From positions 1-64,000 of the forward strand of contig CAADGV010000023.1 in the NCBI GenBank assembly GCA_900696645.1: 64,000 nt of DNA, read 5' to 3'. Below are positions 52,863 to 61,632 of this stretch, in pieces (position 1 is the first letter of the stretch; each line of letters opens with the position of its first letter). Position numbers and translations under genes: made by a program. This stretch comes from an uncultured Chlorobiota bacterium (lineage in GTDB: Bacteria; Bacteroidota; Ignavibacteria; UBA10030; UBA6906). The notes beneath the pieces are model-generated. The model ran no database searches. It had not been told where the DNA came from and worked only from the letters and a program-made list of their open reading frames with translations.

Positions 52863-54122
52863 GTGGCCGTTGGCATATTGATTGCAAAGTTCATTGCCAC
52901 TAAATGGGTATTGTTCATAATGGAAATTGCTTTTCTCGTACTTCAGGCGCCTTTTCTGCTGCTGGCGCTGTTCCTTTCTCTTTATCTCATTCTGTTGACG
53001 CTTGCTCCTTTTGTCATTCCGGCAAAGAAGAAGCCCCAGCCTTCGAGACAGAGAAAGTTTGCCATCATCATTCCTGCACATAACGAAGAGAAGGTTATTG
53101 AAGGAACGTTGCGCAGCGCCTTCGAAATTGCATATCCGCGAGAGTTGTTTGACGTGATTGTAGTTGCGGATAACTGCACTGATCAAACGTCGAAACTTGC
53201 GCTCGGTGCAGGTGCCATCGTTTTCCAGCGGTCCGATCCGGCCAAGAGAGGCAAGGGCTTTGCGCTCAATTGGATCATCCCCCAAGTACTTGAGAGACTT
53301 CCCGCTCCCGGCTACGATGCCTGTGTATTCGTCGATGCCGACTCAGTTATCAGCAAGGATTTCCTGCACGAAATGAACATCTCGCTGGATGAAGGGCATC
53401 GTATTGTGCAGAGCAGCGACCTTGTGTTGGATAACGCAGGCTCATGGCGCGTTCAGCTTATGCTTATTGCATTTGCCCTTCAAAACTACGTGAGGCCGCT
53501 GGGCAAAGCCGCGCTCGGCTTCTCGGTTCCCCTCAAAGGGAACGGCATGTGTTTTTCGGTTGACGTACTTCGCACGATGAAATGGGATGAAACTTCATTG
53601 GGGGAAGACCTTGATATGGGAATGGAATTGGTGCGTGAGGGAGAAAAGATCCATTTCAATCCCAAGCCGATCGTGTACGCAATAATGCCCGAAGATTCTT
53701 CGAACGCCAAAACGCAGCGTATTCGATGGGAAGGCGGGCGTTTTGCGAGTATGACAAACCGGGTTCCTCTTCTCATGAAAGAAGCATGGAAGAGGAAAAG
53801 CCTGTATGCATTTGAAGCCGCGTTGGACGCGGCATTTCCACCGCTGGCCATCTTGTTTCTTGGTGCGGCGGGGTTTGTTCTTGTCAATATGGTTCTTGAT
53901 TCGTTCGGTCTCTTGTTGACGCAATGGATATTGTGGGGATGGTGGTCTGTTGTCGGCATGATTGCCATCCATTGCATTCTGGGATTAATTCTTGCACGTG
54001 TGCATCCGAGGAACCTGCTGGCCTTTCTGTATTTGCCGCGTTACCTCATCTGGAAAGTCGGCGTGTACTTTTCCATGCTCGCCGGAAAGACTAACAAGGT
54101 GTGGATGCGCACCGAGCGGTAA
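52863..54122 (+). CDS. Membrane glycosyltransferase family 2
   Basis: 419 residues from a GTG with GAGGTGGA 9 nt upstream; an ATG at 52920 gives 400 residues but lacks a ribosome site. N-terminal helix (VLQAPFLLLALFLSLYLILLTLA), then a GT-A domain: FAIIIPAHNEEKVIEGTL, VVADNCTDQTS, CVFVDADSVIS (DxD) and LGEDLDMGMEL with the catalytic ED. QRIRWEGGR is the Q/RxxRW motif of processive GT2 enzymes. Two or three C-terminal helices follow. Processive synthases such as cellulose/hyaluronan-type enzymes share these motifs, but monomer transfer is also possible. Confidence 0.87.
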   Translation: MAVGILIAKFIATKWVLFIMEIAFLVLQAPFLLLALFLSLYLILLTLAPFVIPAKKKPQPSRQRKFAIIIPAHNEEKVIEGTLRSAFEIAYPRELFDVIVVADNCTDQTSKLALGAGAIVFQRSDPAKRGKGFALNWIIPQVLERLPAPGYDACVFVDADSVISKDFLHEMNISLDEGHRIVQSSDLVLDNAGSWRVQLMLIAFALQNYVRPLGKAALGFSVPLKGNGMCFSVDVLRTMKWDETSLGEDLDMGMELVREGEKIHFNPKPIVYAIMPEDSSNAKTQRIRWEGGRFASMTNRVPLLMKEAWKRKSLYAFEAALDAAFPPLAILFLGAAGFVLVNMVLDSFGLLLTQWILWGWWSVVGMIAIHCILGLILARVHPRNLLAFLYLPRYLIWKVGVYFSMLAGKTNKVWMRTER

Positions 54123-54191
54123 CATGTCTTTCCGGTGAAAAGACGTTACTGCTTACGATAAGTTTTTTGCAATGATATGACGGGGGCTATC

Positions 54192-54977
54192 ATGCAGTCA
54201 AATAACATAGAAGATACACTTGGACTTCAATCACAAGAAGACTTGCTGCAGCCGGCAACGGCAGCAGCAACAACGAAAACGGCTTCTCATCCACCATCGG
54301 TACTTATGGCATTGAAGCGGCTATACCGCACAATCATGGTGAAAACCAAGATCAAGACATGGAGCCTGTTTGTCGGGCTTCAGGCTCCGGTCAAACGATT
54401 GTTCGACATCGTCGGATCGATCATTTGCATGATCATGCTTTCCCCTTTCTTCATCATTACAGCCATAGCCATCAAGTTGCAGGATGGAGGGCCGGTGATC
54501 TTCACGCAAACACGAGTCGGCAAATGGGGGAAGCCCTTTAAGTTCTACAAATTCAGATCCATGATTCTCAATGCCGAGGATTTGAAATCCAAGTTGATGC
54601 AGCACAACGAAATGAATGGCGTGATCTTCAAGATGAAAAATGATCCGCGTATTACGCCTGTCGGCAGGATTATCCGGAAGTTGAGCATTGATGAATTGCC
54701 CCAGTTGTGGTGTGTACTGAAAGGCGACATGTCGCTTGTGGGACCGCGTCCGCCATTGCCCGGCGAAGTAGCTCTCTACAACAACCGCCATCACTACCGG
54801 CTGGATATTCTCCCCGGTATCACGTGCATTTGGCAAGTGAGCGGACGCAACCAAATCCAGTTTGAAGATCAGGTGAAACTCGACGTTCAGTACATTCACA
54901 AGAGAACGCTTCGTTCGGATCTCAAGATCCTTTTGCAAACGGTTAAAGCTGTGATCACTGCAAGGGGAGCATCGTAA
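54192..54977 (+). CDS. Initiating polyprenyl-phosphate sugar-1-phosphate transferase (WbaP/WcaJ family)
   Basis: 261 residues. GGGGG lies 5 nt before this ATG; an ATG five codons upstream (54177) is equally open. A single N-terminal re-entrant helix (LFDIVGSIICMIMLSPFFII) precedes the catalytic domain with VIFTQTRVGKWGKPFKFYKF, the DA-like MILNAED, and LSIDELPQLWCVLKGDMSLV followed by GPRP. These are the conserved phosphoglycosyltransferase motifs, including the Asp-Glu catalytic pair. It transfers hexose-1-phosphate from a UDP-sugar onto undecaprenyl phosphate, starting the repeat unit. The ~75 N-terminal residues are low in structure and lack the WbaP membrane domain. Confidence 0.93.
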   Translation: MQSNNIEDTLGLQSQEDLLQPATAAATTKTASHPPSVLMALKRLYRTIMVKTKIKTWSLFVGLQAPVKRLFDIVGSIICMIMLSPFFIITAIAIKLQDGGPVIFTQTRVGKWGKPFKFYKFRSMILNAEDLKSKLMQHNEMNGVIFKMKNDPRITPVGRIIRKLSIDELPQLWCVLKGDMSLVGPRPPLPGEVALYNNRHHYRLDILPGITCIWQVSGRNQIQFEDQVKLDVQYIHKRTLRSDLKILLQTVKAVITARGAS

Positions 54978-54980
54978 GCG

Positions 54981-56066
54981 GTGGGAAAGATGCAGACCGA
55001 AACAGAAATAGATGAGTTGCAGGAGCAGACTCGAGCGGGAACGGAAGACCGGGAGCCACGCGACAGCTATGGCTTACTGCCTCGTGCCCGGTTTCGTGAT
55101 GTGATGGTAGGGAAGTCACCGCTGGTGGGGGCACGCGTTTCTACCGGAAGGCCGCGCGGCTGGGTTTCCCCTGTCGAGGCCCGCGTCTATCTGGGCATAC
55201 CCTACGGCGATATGGCTGTTGAAGAGCAGCGGTTGCTCGACAGCCAATCGATGGGAAGCAGACTTGCTGTGCTGATGCGCTCAATGATAGCGAGGGTGAT
55301 GGCGCCACGGAGCGGATTGCGCTCTTTGCGCAGACCGCGGGTAGTTTCCGCCTATGTTGATAACATCACGATAGACGAAGCCTTAGCGGCAATGACCGAA
55401 GCACACAACGGCCGGCAGGCGCGCATAGTGTATATTGTTCATCCTCATGCGCTCAATCTTGCTGCGTTCAATTCCGATTTTGCCCGTCAGTTGACACTTG
55501 CCGATCTTGTTCTTCCCGATGGTATTGGCATTCGCATTGCCGGCTCGCTTCTCGGTATCTCCTTGCGTCACAACCTTAACGGAACCGACTTGCTTCCCCT
55601 TCTCTGTAAAGCCGCCGCGGATAAGGAGCTTCCGATGGTTCTTGTTGGAGGAGAGCCGGGCGTTGCCGAACAATGCGCTCAGAACCTGATGCGTGATACG
55701 CCCGGACTCCGGATTGCGTATATCCATCACGGCTATTTGGACGACGCATCGTCGAAAGAAGTTGCTGCGCACGTAAAATCAATCGGCAGATGCCTTGTGC
55801 TTGTCGGGATGGGAAGTCCGTTGCAGGAACGCTGGGCGTGGCAACACCTGAAAGATGCGAGTCATACCACAGTAGTCACCGTTGGAGGATTGTTCGATTT
55901 CTTTTCCGGCCGGATTCCCCGTGCGCCCGTTGCATGGCGCGAGCTTGGGATCGAGTGGTTGTGGCGTCTCCGCATGGAACCGCGCCGCCTCGCAAAGCGC
56001 TACCTGATTGGCAATCCACTGTTCATTATAATTACGCTCTGGCAGCGTATTCGAGGGACTACATAA
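54981..56066 (+). CDS. WecG/TagA/CpsF glycosyltransferase (GT26) with long N-terminal extension
   Basis: 361 residues with a GTG start 3 nt after the previous stop and AAGGGGAG 11 nt upstream. The GT26 domain occupies residues ~115-350: VDNITIDEALAAMTEAHNG, VYIVHPHALNLAAFN, LADLVLPDGIGIRIAGSLLG, LNGTDLLPLLC and LVGMGSPLQERWAWQH. GT26 proteins are ~240 residues. Here ~110 extra residues, rich in Arg and charged and without clear fold, precede it. GT26 enzymes add ManNAc, ManNAcA or glucose to the lipid-linked first sugar, so this likely performs the second step after the initiating transferase encoded just upstream. Confidence 0.9.
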   Translation: MGKMQTETEIDELQEQTRAGTEDREPRDSYGLLPRARFRDVMVGKSPLVGARVSTGRPRGWVSPVEARVYLGIPYGDMAVEEQRLLDSQSMGSRLAVLMRSMIARVMAPRSGLRSLRRPRVVSAYVDNITIDEALAAMTEAHNGRQARIVYIVHPHALNLAAFNSDFARQLTLADLVLPDGIGIRIAGSLLGISLRHNLNGTDLLPLLCKAAADKELPMVLVGGEPGVAEQCAQNLMRDTPGLRIAYIHHGYLDDASSKEVAAHVKSIGRCLVLVGMGSPLQERWAWQHLKDASHTTVVTVGGLFDFFSGRIPRAPVAWRELGIEWLWRLRMEPRRLAKRYLIGNPLFIIITLWQRIRGTT

Positions 56067-56111
56067 ACTCACTGTTTTGCTTCACTGAACTCTTCATAAA
56101 GGGATTTCTCA

Positions 56112-57023
56112 ATGGTTCGTTACATGATCGCAGCAGGAGCGCTCAAGCTCTTCTCTGCCACCGGTCAAACAAAGAAAATCTACCGACACCTTGGAAACAC
56201 GGTTGGCGCAAAGAGGAGAGTGACGGCAGGATTGCCGAAAGTGTATGTTGATCGTGCACAAGAGATAATCACGCAGGTGCGCAAACACAACGCTGTCAAG
56301 AACGGCGACCGGCTTCTGGAATTGGGAACAGGATGGTTGCATTGGGAATCCACGATTCTCCGTCTTTTCTATGACGTGGAAGTGTACTTATTTGACGTGT
56401 GGGATAACCGTCAGTTTCCGGCTTTTCATCAGTACTTCAAGGAGTTCGCTGAACTCGTCGATCAAACCATCCCGATGACGGATCAAGAAAAAGTACGCGT
56501 ACACGGCCTTCTCGACAAGGTACTTCAGGCAACGACATTCGAAGAAGTATATGCACTACTTGGACACAAGTATGTGCTGAGCCCGACTGGGTCGCTTGAA
56601 CAATTCCCCGACGGTTATTTTGACCTGATTTTCAGTTGTTCCGTGCTCGAGCATGTGGAGAAGCAAATCATTTCGGAGTTCATGAAAGGATGTCATCGCG
56701 TTCTGAACCCCCGCGGGCTGGCGATTCATCTTGTTGATCTTGGCGATCACCTGACGTTGTATGACAGGACAATGCCGTACAACAAGAACTATCTGCGTTA
56801 TTCCAACACAGTGTGGCGTCTCTGTTTTCAGAATGATGTTCAATACTTCAACCGCATACAGCGTCCGGAGTGGTTGAAATACTTTGCAGATTCGGGATTC
56901 AAGTTGGTCGAGGAACGATCGGAGAGCATTGAACTCAATGGCCTGAAGGTGTCACCTTCGTTTGCAGAATTCAATCATGACGATCTTTCATGCCTGACAC
57001 TCAAACTTGTCTATTCGAAATGA
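56112..57023 (+). CDS. Class I SAM-dependent methyltransferase
   Basis: 303 residues with AAAGGGA before the ATG. LLELGTGWLHWESTILRLF is motif I for AdoMet, acid residues at VYLFDVWDNRQ fit the ribose-binding position, and DLIFSCSVLEHVEKQIISEF plus HRVLNPRGLAIHLVDLGDHL are motifs of Methyltransf_11/23-like enzymes. A basic N-terminal stretch (KIYRHLGNTVGAKRRV) precedes the fold. The position in the operon suggests methylation of a sugar, or chain-end capping, though the acceptor is unknown. Confidence 0.85.
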   Translation: MVRYMIAAGALKLFSATGQTKKIYRHLGNTVGAKRRVTAGLPKVYVDRAQEIITQVRKHNAVKNGDRLLELGTGWLHWESTILRLFYDVEVYLFDVWDNRQFPAFHQYFKEFAELVDQTIPMTDQEKVRVHGLLDKVLQATTFEEVYALLGHKYVLSPTGSLEQFPDGYFDLIFSCSVLEHVEKQIISEFMKGCHRVLNPRGLAIHLVDLGDHLTLYDRTMPYNKNYLRYSNTVWRLCFQNDVQYFNRIQRPEWLKYFADSGFKLVEERSESIELNGLKVSPSFAEFNHDDLSCLTLKLVYSK

Positions 57024-57145
57024 ATCGTGTGCACGCTTCAGTATCGCCATGTGCTGAAGGTATGGCATGCGGGTTTTTGCTGTGAATGGATAATGAAAAC
57101 CGGCAATACATCACAAATACATGAGCAACGCAACGAGGTGCAACA

Positions 57146-58378
57146 ATGAGCCTTGTTCAAGAATCTTCTGTGGTTTACCATGGCATCCCCTCCCCGCGGC
57201 TGAATAAGGGGCGGGCGTTTATTGAGCTTTCCGATAAAGTAAACGGACTCAATGACGGGTACGTCATCATGCGCGAAGTGCTGGATGGTTTGATGCCTGT
57301 TCTTGAGGCACATGCCGGACTTTTTGCCGTTTCGACCGATTTATTGTACACAAAACACCTCCATCCTTCCGAAGCAGTGGAACGTCTTGAGCGTGCCGTG
57401 CGCGAACGGGGGGACAAAGTCTTCTCTGTGCTTGCTTCGGAACAACGTCGTCGTACACATGTTGCCAACGGGCTCCTCCTCACGCCGTTGATGTGGCAAG
57501 GCGCGCCAATCGGGTTGATTGCCTTCGACCGACCCGACCAGCGGCTTCTGCCGTCGGACAGAGCCGGGCTTCACGCACTGTCGAATCAGCTTGCGGCGAT
57601 ATTCGGGTTGAAACTCTCTTCTTCCTCCTTGTCGCGTCAACATGTTGCGCAGCAACATGAAATACGTAATGCCATCGCGGTTCAACAGAGCCTGCTTCCC
57701 TCCATTCCGCCGTCTCATTCGTGCGGACTTTCCATTGCAACATACACGCAGTCAGCCGAGTTTGTTGGAGGAGACTATTTCGACTTGATTCTTGTTGAAG
57801 GCAAGAAGATGGGAATTGTTGTTGCAGATGTAGAAGGAAAGGGCGTTCCGGCAGCGCTGTTCGGAAATCTGCTGCGCACAACAACGCATTTTCTCACGCA
57901 TGAGACTCCGTCAACATCGGCGGTTATGACGAAGATAAATTTCATTCTGCACAAAAAGGCAGTCTCGTCGCGCAAGTTGTTCACAATGTTCTATGCGCTG
58001 TTCGATCCGGAAACGAAGATTCTCACGTACACAGGTTCGGGTCACGTGTCGCCGATGGTCATTCGGGGAGATGGCAAGGAAACGATCCGGCTGTATTCTG
58101 ATGGAACACTCATCGGCGTCGATCCGGTGCAACGATTCAGCGAACATTCGGTGCAGCTACAAACGGACGACGTTGTGGTGTATTTCACCGACGGTGTAAC
58201 CGAGCATCGCAACAGGAAGCTCGAAGCATATGGCGAAGAACGGCTGATACATCTTGTGCAGCAACGCAAAACCGAGACTGCGGATATGATTCTGAATAGC
58301 CTAAAAGCCGATCTCGCGAGATTTAACTCGCTTGCCCCAACAGATGATCTCACTCTCGTTGTGACCAAGGTACTCTAA
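57146..58378 (+). CDS. SpoIIE/RsbU-type PPM phosphatase with GAF-like sensor domain
   Basis: 410 residues. The N-terminal ~165 residues have GAF-like texture (VLEAHAGLFAVSTDLLY; PLMWQGAPIGLIAFDRPDQR). They join by a short helix (QQHEIRNAIAVQQSLLPSIP) to a PPM/SpoIIE domain. Metal ligands are intact: D210 in GGDYFD, D228 in VVADVEGKGVPAAL, and the Asp residues in VVYFTDGVTEH and TDDLTLVVT. Such enzymes dephosphorylate STAS anti-anti-sigma proteins in partner-switch circuits. The STAS gene starts 3 nt after this stop, so the substrate is probably its product. The sensed signal is unknown. Confidence 0.92.
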   Translation: MSLVQESSVVYHGIPSPRLNKGRAFIELSDKVNGLNDGYVIMREVLDGLMPVLEAHAGLFAVSTDLLYTKHLHPSEAVERLERAVRERGDKVFSVLASEQRRRTHVANGLLLTPLMWQGAPIGLIAFDRPDQRLLPSDRAGLHALSNQLAAIFGLKLSSSSLSRQHVAQQHEIRNAIAVQQSLLPSIPPSHSCGLSIATYTQSAEFVGGDYFDLILVEGKKMGIVVADVEGKGVPAALFGNLLRTTTHFLTHETPSTSAVMTKINFILHKKAVSSRKLFTMFYALFDPETKILTYTGSGHVSPMVIRGDGKETIRLYSDGTLIGVDPVQRFSEHSVQLQTDDVVVYFTDGVTEHRNRKLEAYGEERLIHLVQQRKTETADMILNSLKADLARFNSLAPTDDLTLVVTKVL

Positions 58379-58381
58379 GTC

Positions 58382-58732
58382 ATGATTTCCATCCGAGAAC
58401 TTGCGGACAAAGGACTGACCGTGATAGACCCGGGTCCCCGGTTGACGCTCGAAAATGCCCATGAGTTCCTGGAGCTTGTGCAGGCTTTGCCCGCGGCAAT
58501 CGGACCGATCCTTATTGTGAATATGCGGGATATCAAGACTGTGGACAGTTCCGGTGTTGGGGCGTTGGTGAATGCCCGTAAGCATATGGACACGGTAAAC
58601 GGTTTTTTTGCGCTGGTTGCTCTGCGACCCGAAATCGGACGGATGTTCAAGTTGATGAATCTGCACAATGTGTTTGAGATGTACGAATCGGAAGAACTTG
58701 CATACAAGGACATTATAGCCCGTCGTCGGTAA
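58382..58732 (+). CDS. STAS-domain anti-anti-sigma-like protein
   Basis: 116 residues, a single STAS domain. VDSSGVGALVNARKHM holds the phospho-acceptor region, with Ser57 matching the regulatory serine of SpoIIAA/RsbV. The flanking ILIVNMRDIKTVD strand and GFFALVALRPEIGRMFKLMN are family-typical. It lies 3 nt after the phosphatase gene and 1 nt before the next start. Usually a HATPase kinase (RsbW/SpoIIAB) phosphorylates it, but no such gene is in this window. Its target might be the protein encoded next rather than a sigma-factor antagonist; this is inference from gene coupling. Confidence 0.92.
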   Translation: MISIRELADKGLTVIDPGPRLTLENAHEFLELVQALPAAIGPILIVNMRDIKTVDSSGVGALVNARKHMDTVNGFFALVALRPEIGRMFKLMNLHNVFEMYESEELAYKDIIARRR

Positions 58733-58733
58733 C

Positions 58734-60425
58734 ATGAAAAACAACGTCACCAGTATTATCCTTCCTTCGGCTATTTCCGAGGCGTTCAAGCCGCTGACGT
58801 ACCAGGTTCCGGTCGGGTTGCTTCCGATTGTCAACAAACCGATCATGGAGCATCAAGTTGAATGGTTTGTTCGACACGGCATCAAGTCCATCAGGATGAG
58901 TTGTAACCACATGTCGAACCGTGTCGAAGAGTACTTCAACAACGGAGCCCGGTGGGGAGCAACGATTTCCTATAATTTCGAGCGCCCGCCATTCGGTTTT
59001 GTGAATGCTCTCCGACACATGAAGCATTACTTTGAGAACGAAACACTCGTTATCATTTCGTCAGATATTGTTACAGATATTGACCTGCGTGAAGCGCTGG
59101 ATTTCCATTGGTCCAAACGGGCCGATGCGACATTTCTCTGTACGACCACAAGGGAAGCTGCTCAAGGTCTCACTGTCGTATTCGACGAATTCAGTCGAAT
59201 TCACTCGGTCGGTACCCGGATGCATCTTGTCGGCAATCTGCAAATGGTGGATTCCGGAATCTGCTTTCTTGAGCCCGAAGTCATTGAACTCCTGCCGGAT
59301 GTCGCAGGCTACAACCTGCTGCAGGCATGCTGGCTTGCCAGCCAAAATGTCGCCCTCAACTTGTTTGGCCTCGAGACGGAAGGGCCGCTGATGCGGATTA
59401 ACGGATGGAAGCCATACCTTGATGTTCAGAGGGAAATTCTCGAGGGCAAATATCCCGGTATCAACATTCCCGGAATCGAGTTGCAGCCCGGTGTGTGGAT
59501 CGGGAAGGGCGTCAGTTCATCAAGCCACGTTGCGTTTCAGGCACCTCTTGTCATTGGCGACCGGTGTCGCATCGGGAAGGGAGTGAACCTCGGACAGGGA
59601 ACCATTATCGGACATGACGTGATGGTGGACGTCGGGGCCAATCTGCAAAATGCCGTCGTTCTCTCGAATACATTCGTCGGACCGCAGACTCATGTGAGCG
59701 AAGCGATACTGCAAGGCAACATGATGATTGACGTAAAGAGGGATTCGTTTCTTACGATTGAAGACAAGCTTGCCGCACTCGAAATTGAACAGCCGAAGCG
59801 AGGCTACAGATTCTATCTTCTTTCGAACAAGATCATCGCGTCGATCATGTTTTTGCTCCTGATTCCTTTTCTCGCCGTGTTGCTTCTAGTACTCATGGTT
59901 TCACTCAGGTTTCCCCTTATTACGCGTGTAAAACGCATTGCTCCCGATCCGCATCAGCTTGCATTCGGGAAACTCCGCTTGCGCGTTTTTGATCTCATCT
60001 ATATCGGGCCTGCCGACCTTACGAAGCGTCCGCTCGGTCACAACCCCGACCCCCTGACGAAACTGCCGCACCTCATTTCCCGCATCGGCAATCTTCTAAA
60101 TGTTATAAAGGGCGACATTATGATTGTCGGGAACAGGCCGATGGATCCGGAGATTGCATTTTCCATTACTGAAGAGTACAGGCGTACCAGGTTGAAGTGT
60201 CAGGGGGGAGTTATCAGCATTCTTGATACCAACGAAGTTGACGAAACAACCGAGGAAGAGCAGATCATTTCCGAAGGATACTATGCTGTCAACAGGTCAT
60301 TCTGGATGGATATGGGAATTTTGTGGAGAGGAATGTGGAGACTTGTGTGGCGGTTCATCGGAGCGAAGAAAGTGCATCGTGAGTATCGTCCTGTTCCGCA
60401 GGAAGAAGCGGCATCGTACGAATAA
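58734..60425 (+). CDS. Fusion: pseudo-nucleotidyltransferase, left-handed beta-helix, sugar-transferase-like membrane domain
   Basis: 563 residues. Residues 1-240 have the NDP-sugar pyrophosphorylase fold (PIVNKPIMEHQVEWFVRHGI, ISSDIVTDIDL, INGWKPYLDVQREILEGKY). The NTP-binding GGxGTRLxPLT loop reads PSAISEAFKPLT and the substrate KP reads VGLLP, so catalysis is unlikely. Residues ~250-335 form a hexapeptide-repeat left-handed helix. Residues ~362-395 are membrane-embedded. Residues ~405-555 resemble the WbaP/WcaJ transferase domain (LPHLISRIGNLLNVIKGDIM then IVGNRP), lacking the DE pair of LSIDELPQL. The start follows the STAS stop by 1 nt. It may be a regulatory scaffold for polymer initiation; enzymatic function is unproven. 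Confidence 0.85.
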   Translation: MKNNVTSIILPSAISEAFKPLTYQVPVGLLPIVNKPIMEHQVEWFVRHGIKSIRMSCNHMSNRVEEYFNNGARWGATISYNFERPPFGFVNALRHMKHYFENETLVIISSDIVTDIDLREALDFHWSKRADATFLCTTTREAAQGLTVVFDEFSRIHSVGTRMHLVGNLQMVDSGICFLEPEVIELLPDVAGYNLLQACWLASQNVALNLFGLETEGPLMRINGWKPYLDVQREILEGKYPGINIPGIELQPGVWIGKGVSSSSHVAFQAPLVIGDRCRIGKGVNLGQGTIIGHDVMVDVGANLQNAVVLSNTFVGPQTHVSEAILQGNMMIDVKRDSFLTIEDKLAALEIEQPKRGYRFYLLSNKIIASIMFLLLIPFLAVLLLVLMVSLRFPLITRVKRIAPDPHQLAFGKLRLRVFDLIYIGPADLTKRPLGHNPDPLTKLPHLISRIGNLLNVIKGDIMIVGNRPMDPEIAFSITEEYRRTRLKCQGGVISILDTNEVDETTEEEQIISEGYYAVNRSFWMDMGILWRGMWRLVWRFIGAKKVHREYRPVPQEEAASYE

Positions 60426-60459
60426 AGCAAAACCACCTTTGCGTGTTCGTTGGAGTGTG

Positions 60460-61440
60460 TTAGTTGGATCTGATATCGATTGAGGGGGCAACAATACGCG
60501 GGGTGGATGTGATATTCTTCTCCTCAAATCCGACTGCTTCGCTGATAATGTACAACGGCCGCTGCTTCACCTCGTCATAAATCCTGCCGATATACTCGCC
60601 GATGATGCCGAGAGTCATCAGGGTTAACCCGCCGAGAAACGTAATTGTCACAATAGTCGAAGCCCACCCGAGAATTGCCTTATCGGTAAAGAGCTTTTCA
60701 TAGATCACAAACAGTCCGCCGGCAAAAGAAACCGCCGCCGCCGCAAATCCGACGAACGTGGCGAATCGTAACGGGATGTTCGAGAACGAGAAAATCCCGT
60801 CAAAGGCCAGCGAAAACAGCCTCCCGATAGACATTTGAGGCTCGCCTGCAAAACGGGCTCCTCGGTCGTATTCGATTCCGATCTGCTTGAAGCCAACCCA
60901 GGCACGCAATCCGCTGATGTATCTGTGACGCTCGGGAATTTGCCTGAGAACATCAACAACCCGCCTGTCGAGTAGCGAGAAGTTTCCCGCATCCATCGGA
61001 ATTCGGATTGAGGAGACAGCGTAGAGGACACGATAAAAGGCTGTAAACGCCCACCGTTTGATGCGTCCCTCTTTTCTGCTTCTCTTGACAGTATAAACGA
61101 CGTGGTAGCCTTCCTTCCACTTTGCAATCATTTGGCTGAGAAGCTCGGGCGGGTCCTGCAAATCGCCGTCCATTAGAATAACGGCATCTCCCTGTGCCAC
61201 ATCCATTCCCGCCGATATAGCAATCTGGTGTCCGAAGTTGCGTGAAAGTTGGAGTATCTTGAAGCGGCCATCGAGGGCATGGATTTCCCTCATCAACTCG
61301 AATGACCGGTCAACACTTCCATCATCTATCAAAATAACTTCAAAATCCGCATCAAGGGACGCGGTAGCGCTTACGAGCCTGCTGCGAAGTTCGGGAAGAG
61401 TCGATTCTTCGTTGTAGATGGGGATTACGATGGAGTACAT
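60460..61440 (-). CDS. GtrB/DPM1-like GT2 polyprenyl-phosphate glycosyltransferase
   Basis: 326 residues from the ATG giving MYSIVIPIYNEESTLPEL; an upstream frame of 42 codons lacks coding character. GT-A motifs: VILIDDGSVDRSFELM, ILQLSRNFGHQIAISAGM, VILMDGDLQDPPELL (DxD-type metal site) and AGNFSLLDRRVV. Two C-terminal helices (FATFVGFAAAAVSFAGGLFV; ASTIVTITFLGGLTLMTLGII) are typical of GtrB/ArnC-type enzymes. These transfer a sugar to undecaprenyl phosphate for later use outside the membrane. AGGA lies 4 nt from the ATG. Its 3' end converges with the exopolysaccharide operon, 34 nt away. Confidence 0.92.
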   Translation of the reverse strand: MYSIVIPIYNEESTLPELRSRLVSATASLDADFEVILIDDGSVDRSFELMREIHALDGRFKILQLSRNFGHQIAISAGMDVAQGDAVILMDGDLQDPPELLSQMIAKWKEGYHVVYTVKRSRKEGRIKRWAFTAFYRVLYAVSSIRIPMDAGNFSLLDRRVVDVLRQIPERHRYISGLRAWVGFKQIGIEYDRGARFAGEPQMSIGRLFSLAFDGIFSFSNIPLRFATFVGFAAAAVSFAGGLFVIYEKLFTDKAILGWASTIVTITFLGGLTLMTLGIIGEYIGRIYDEVKQRPLYIISEAVGFEEKNITSTPRIVAPSIDIRSN

Positions 61441-61552
61441 GAGTCCTGTTGACGGCTGTCCGGGAGCGATTTCAATCCAGTATAGTCGTTTGTGCATAAA
61501 GATGCAATTCGTGAGATTGCACACACGAAACGGCGATTTCGGAGGTTCCTTC

Positions 61553-61581
61553 TTGCAGTACTTCACCCCTTTAGTTATATT
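61553..61581 (+). promoter_or_regulatory. Promoter-like pair TTGCAG-17-TATATT
   Basis: TTGCAG (61553-61558) and TATATT (61576-61581, then GG) end 51 nt upstream of the response regulator start. It lies in the divergent gap with the GtrB-like gene. Confidence 0.6.
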
Positions 61582-61632
61582 GGCTCGCAGTTTCTCTCCC
61601 CTATTTCGTTATTCCACGCACGAGGGCTTTTG

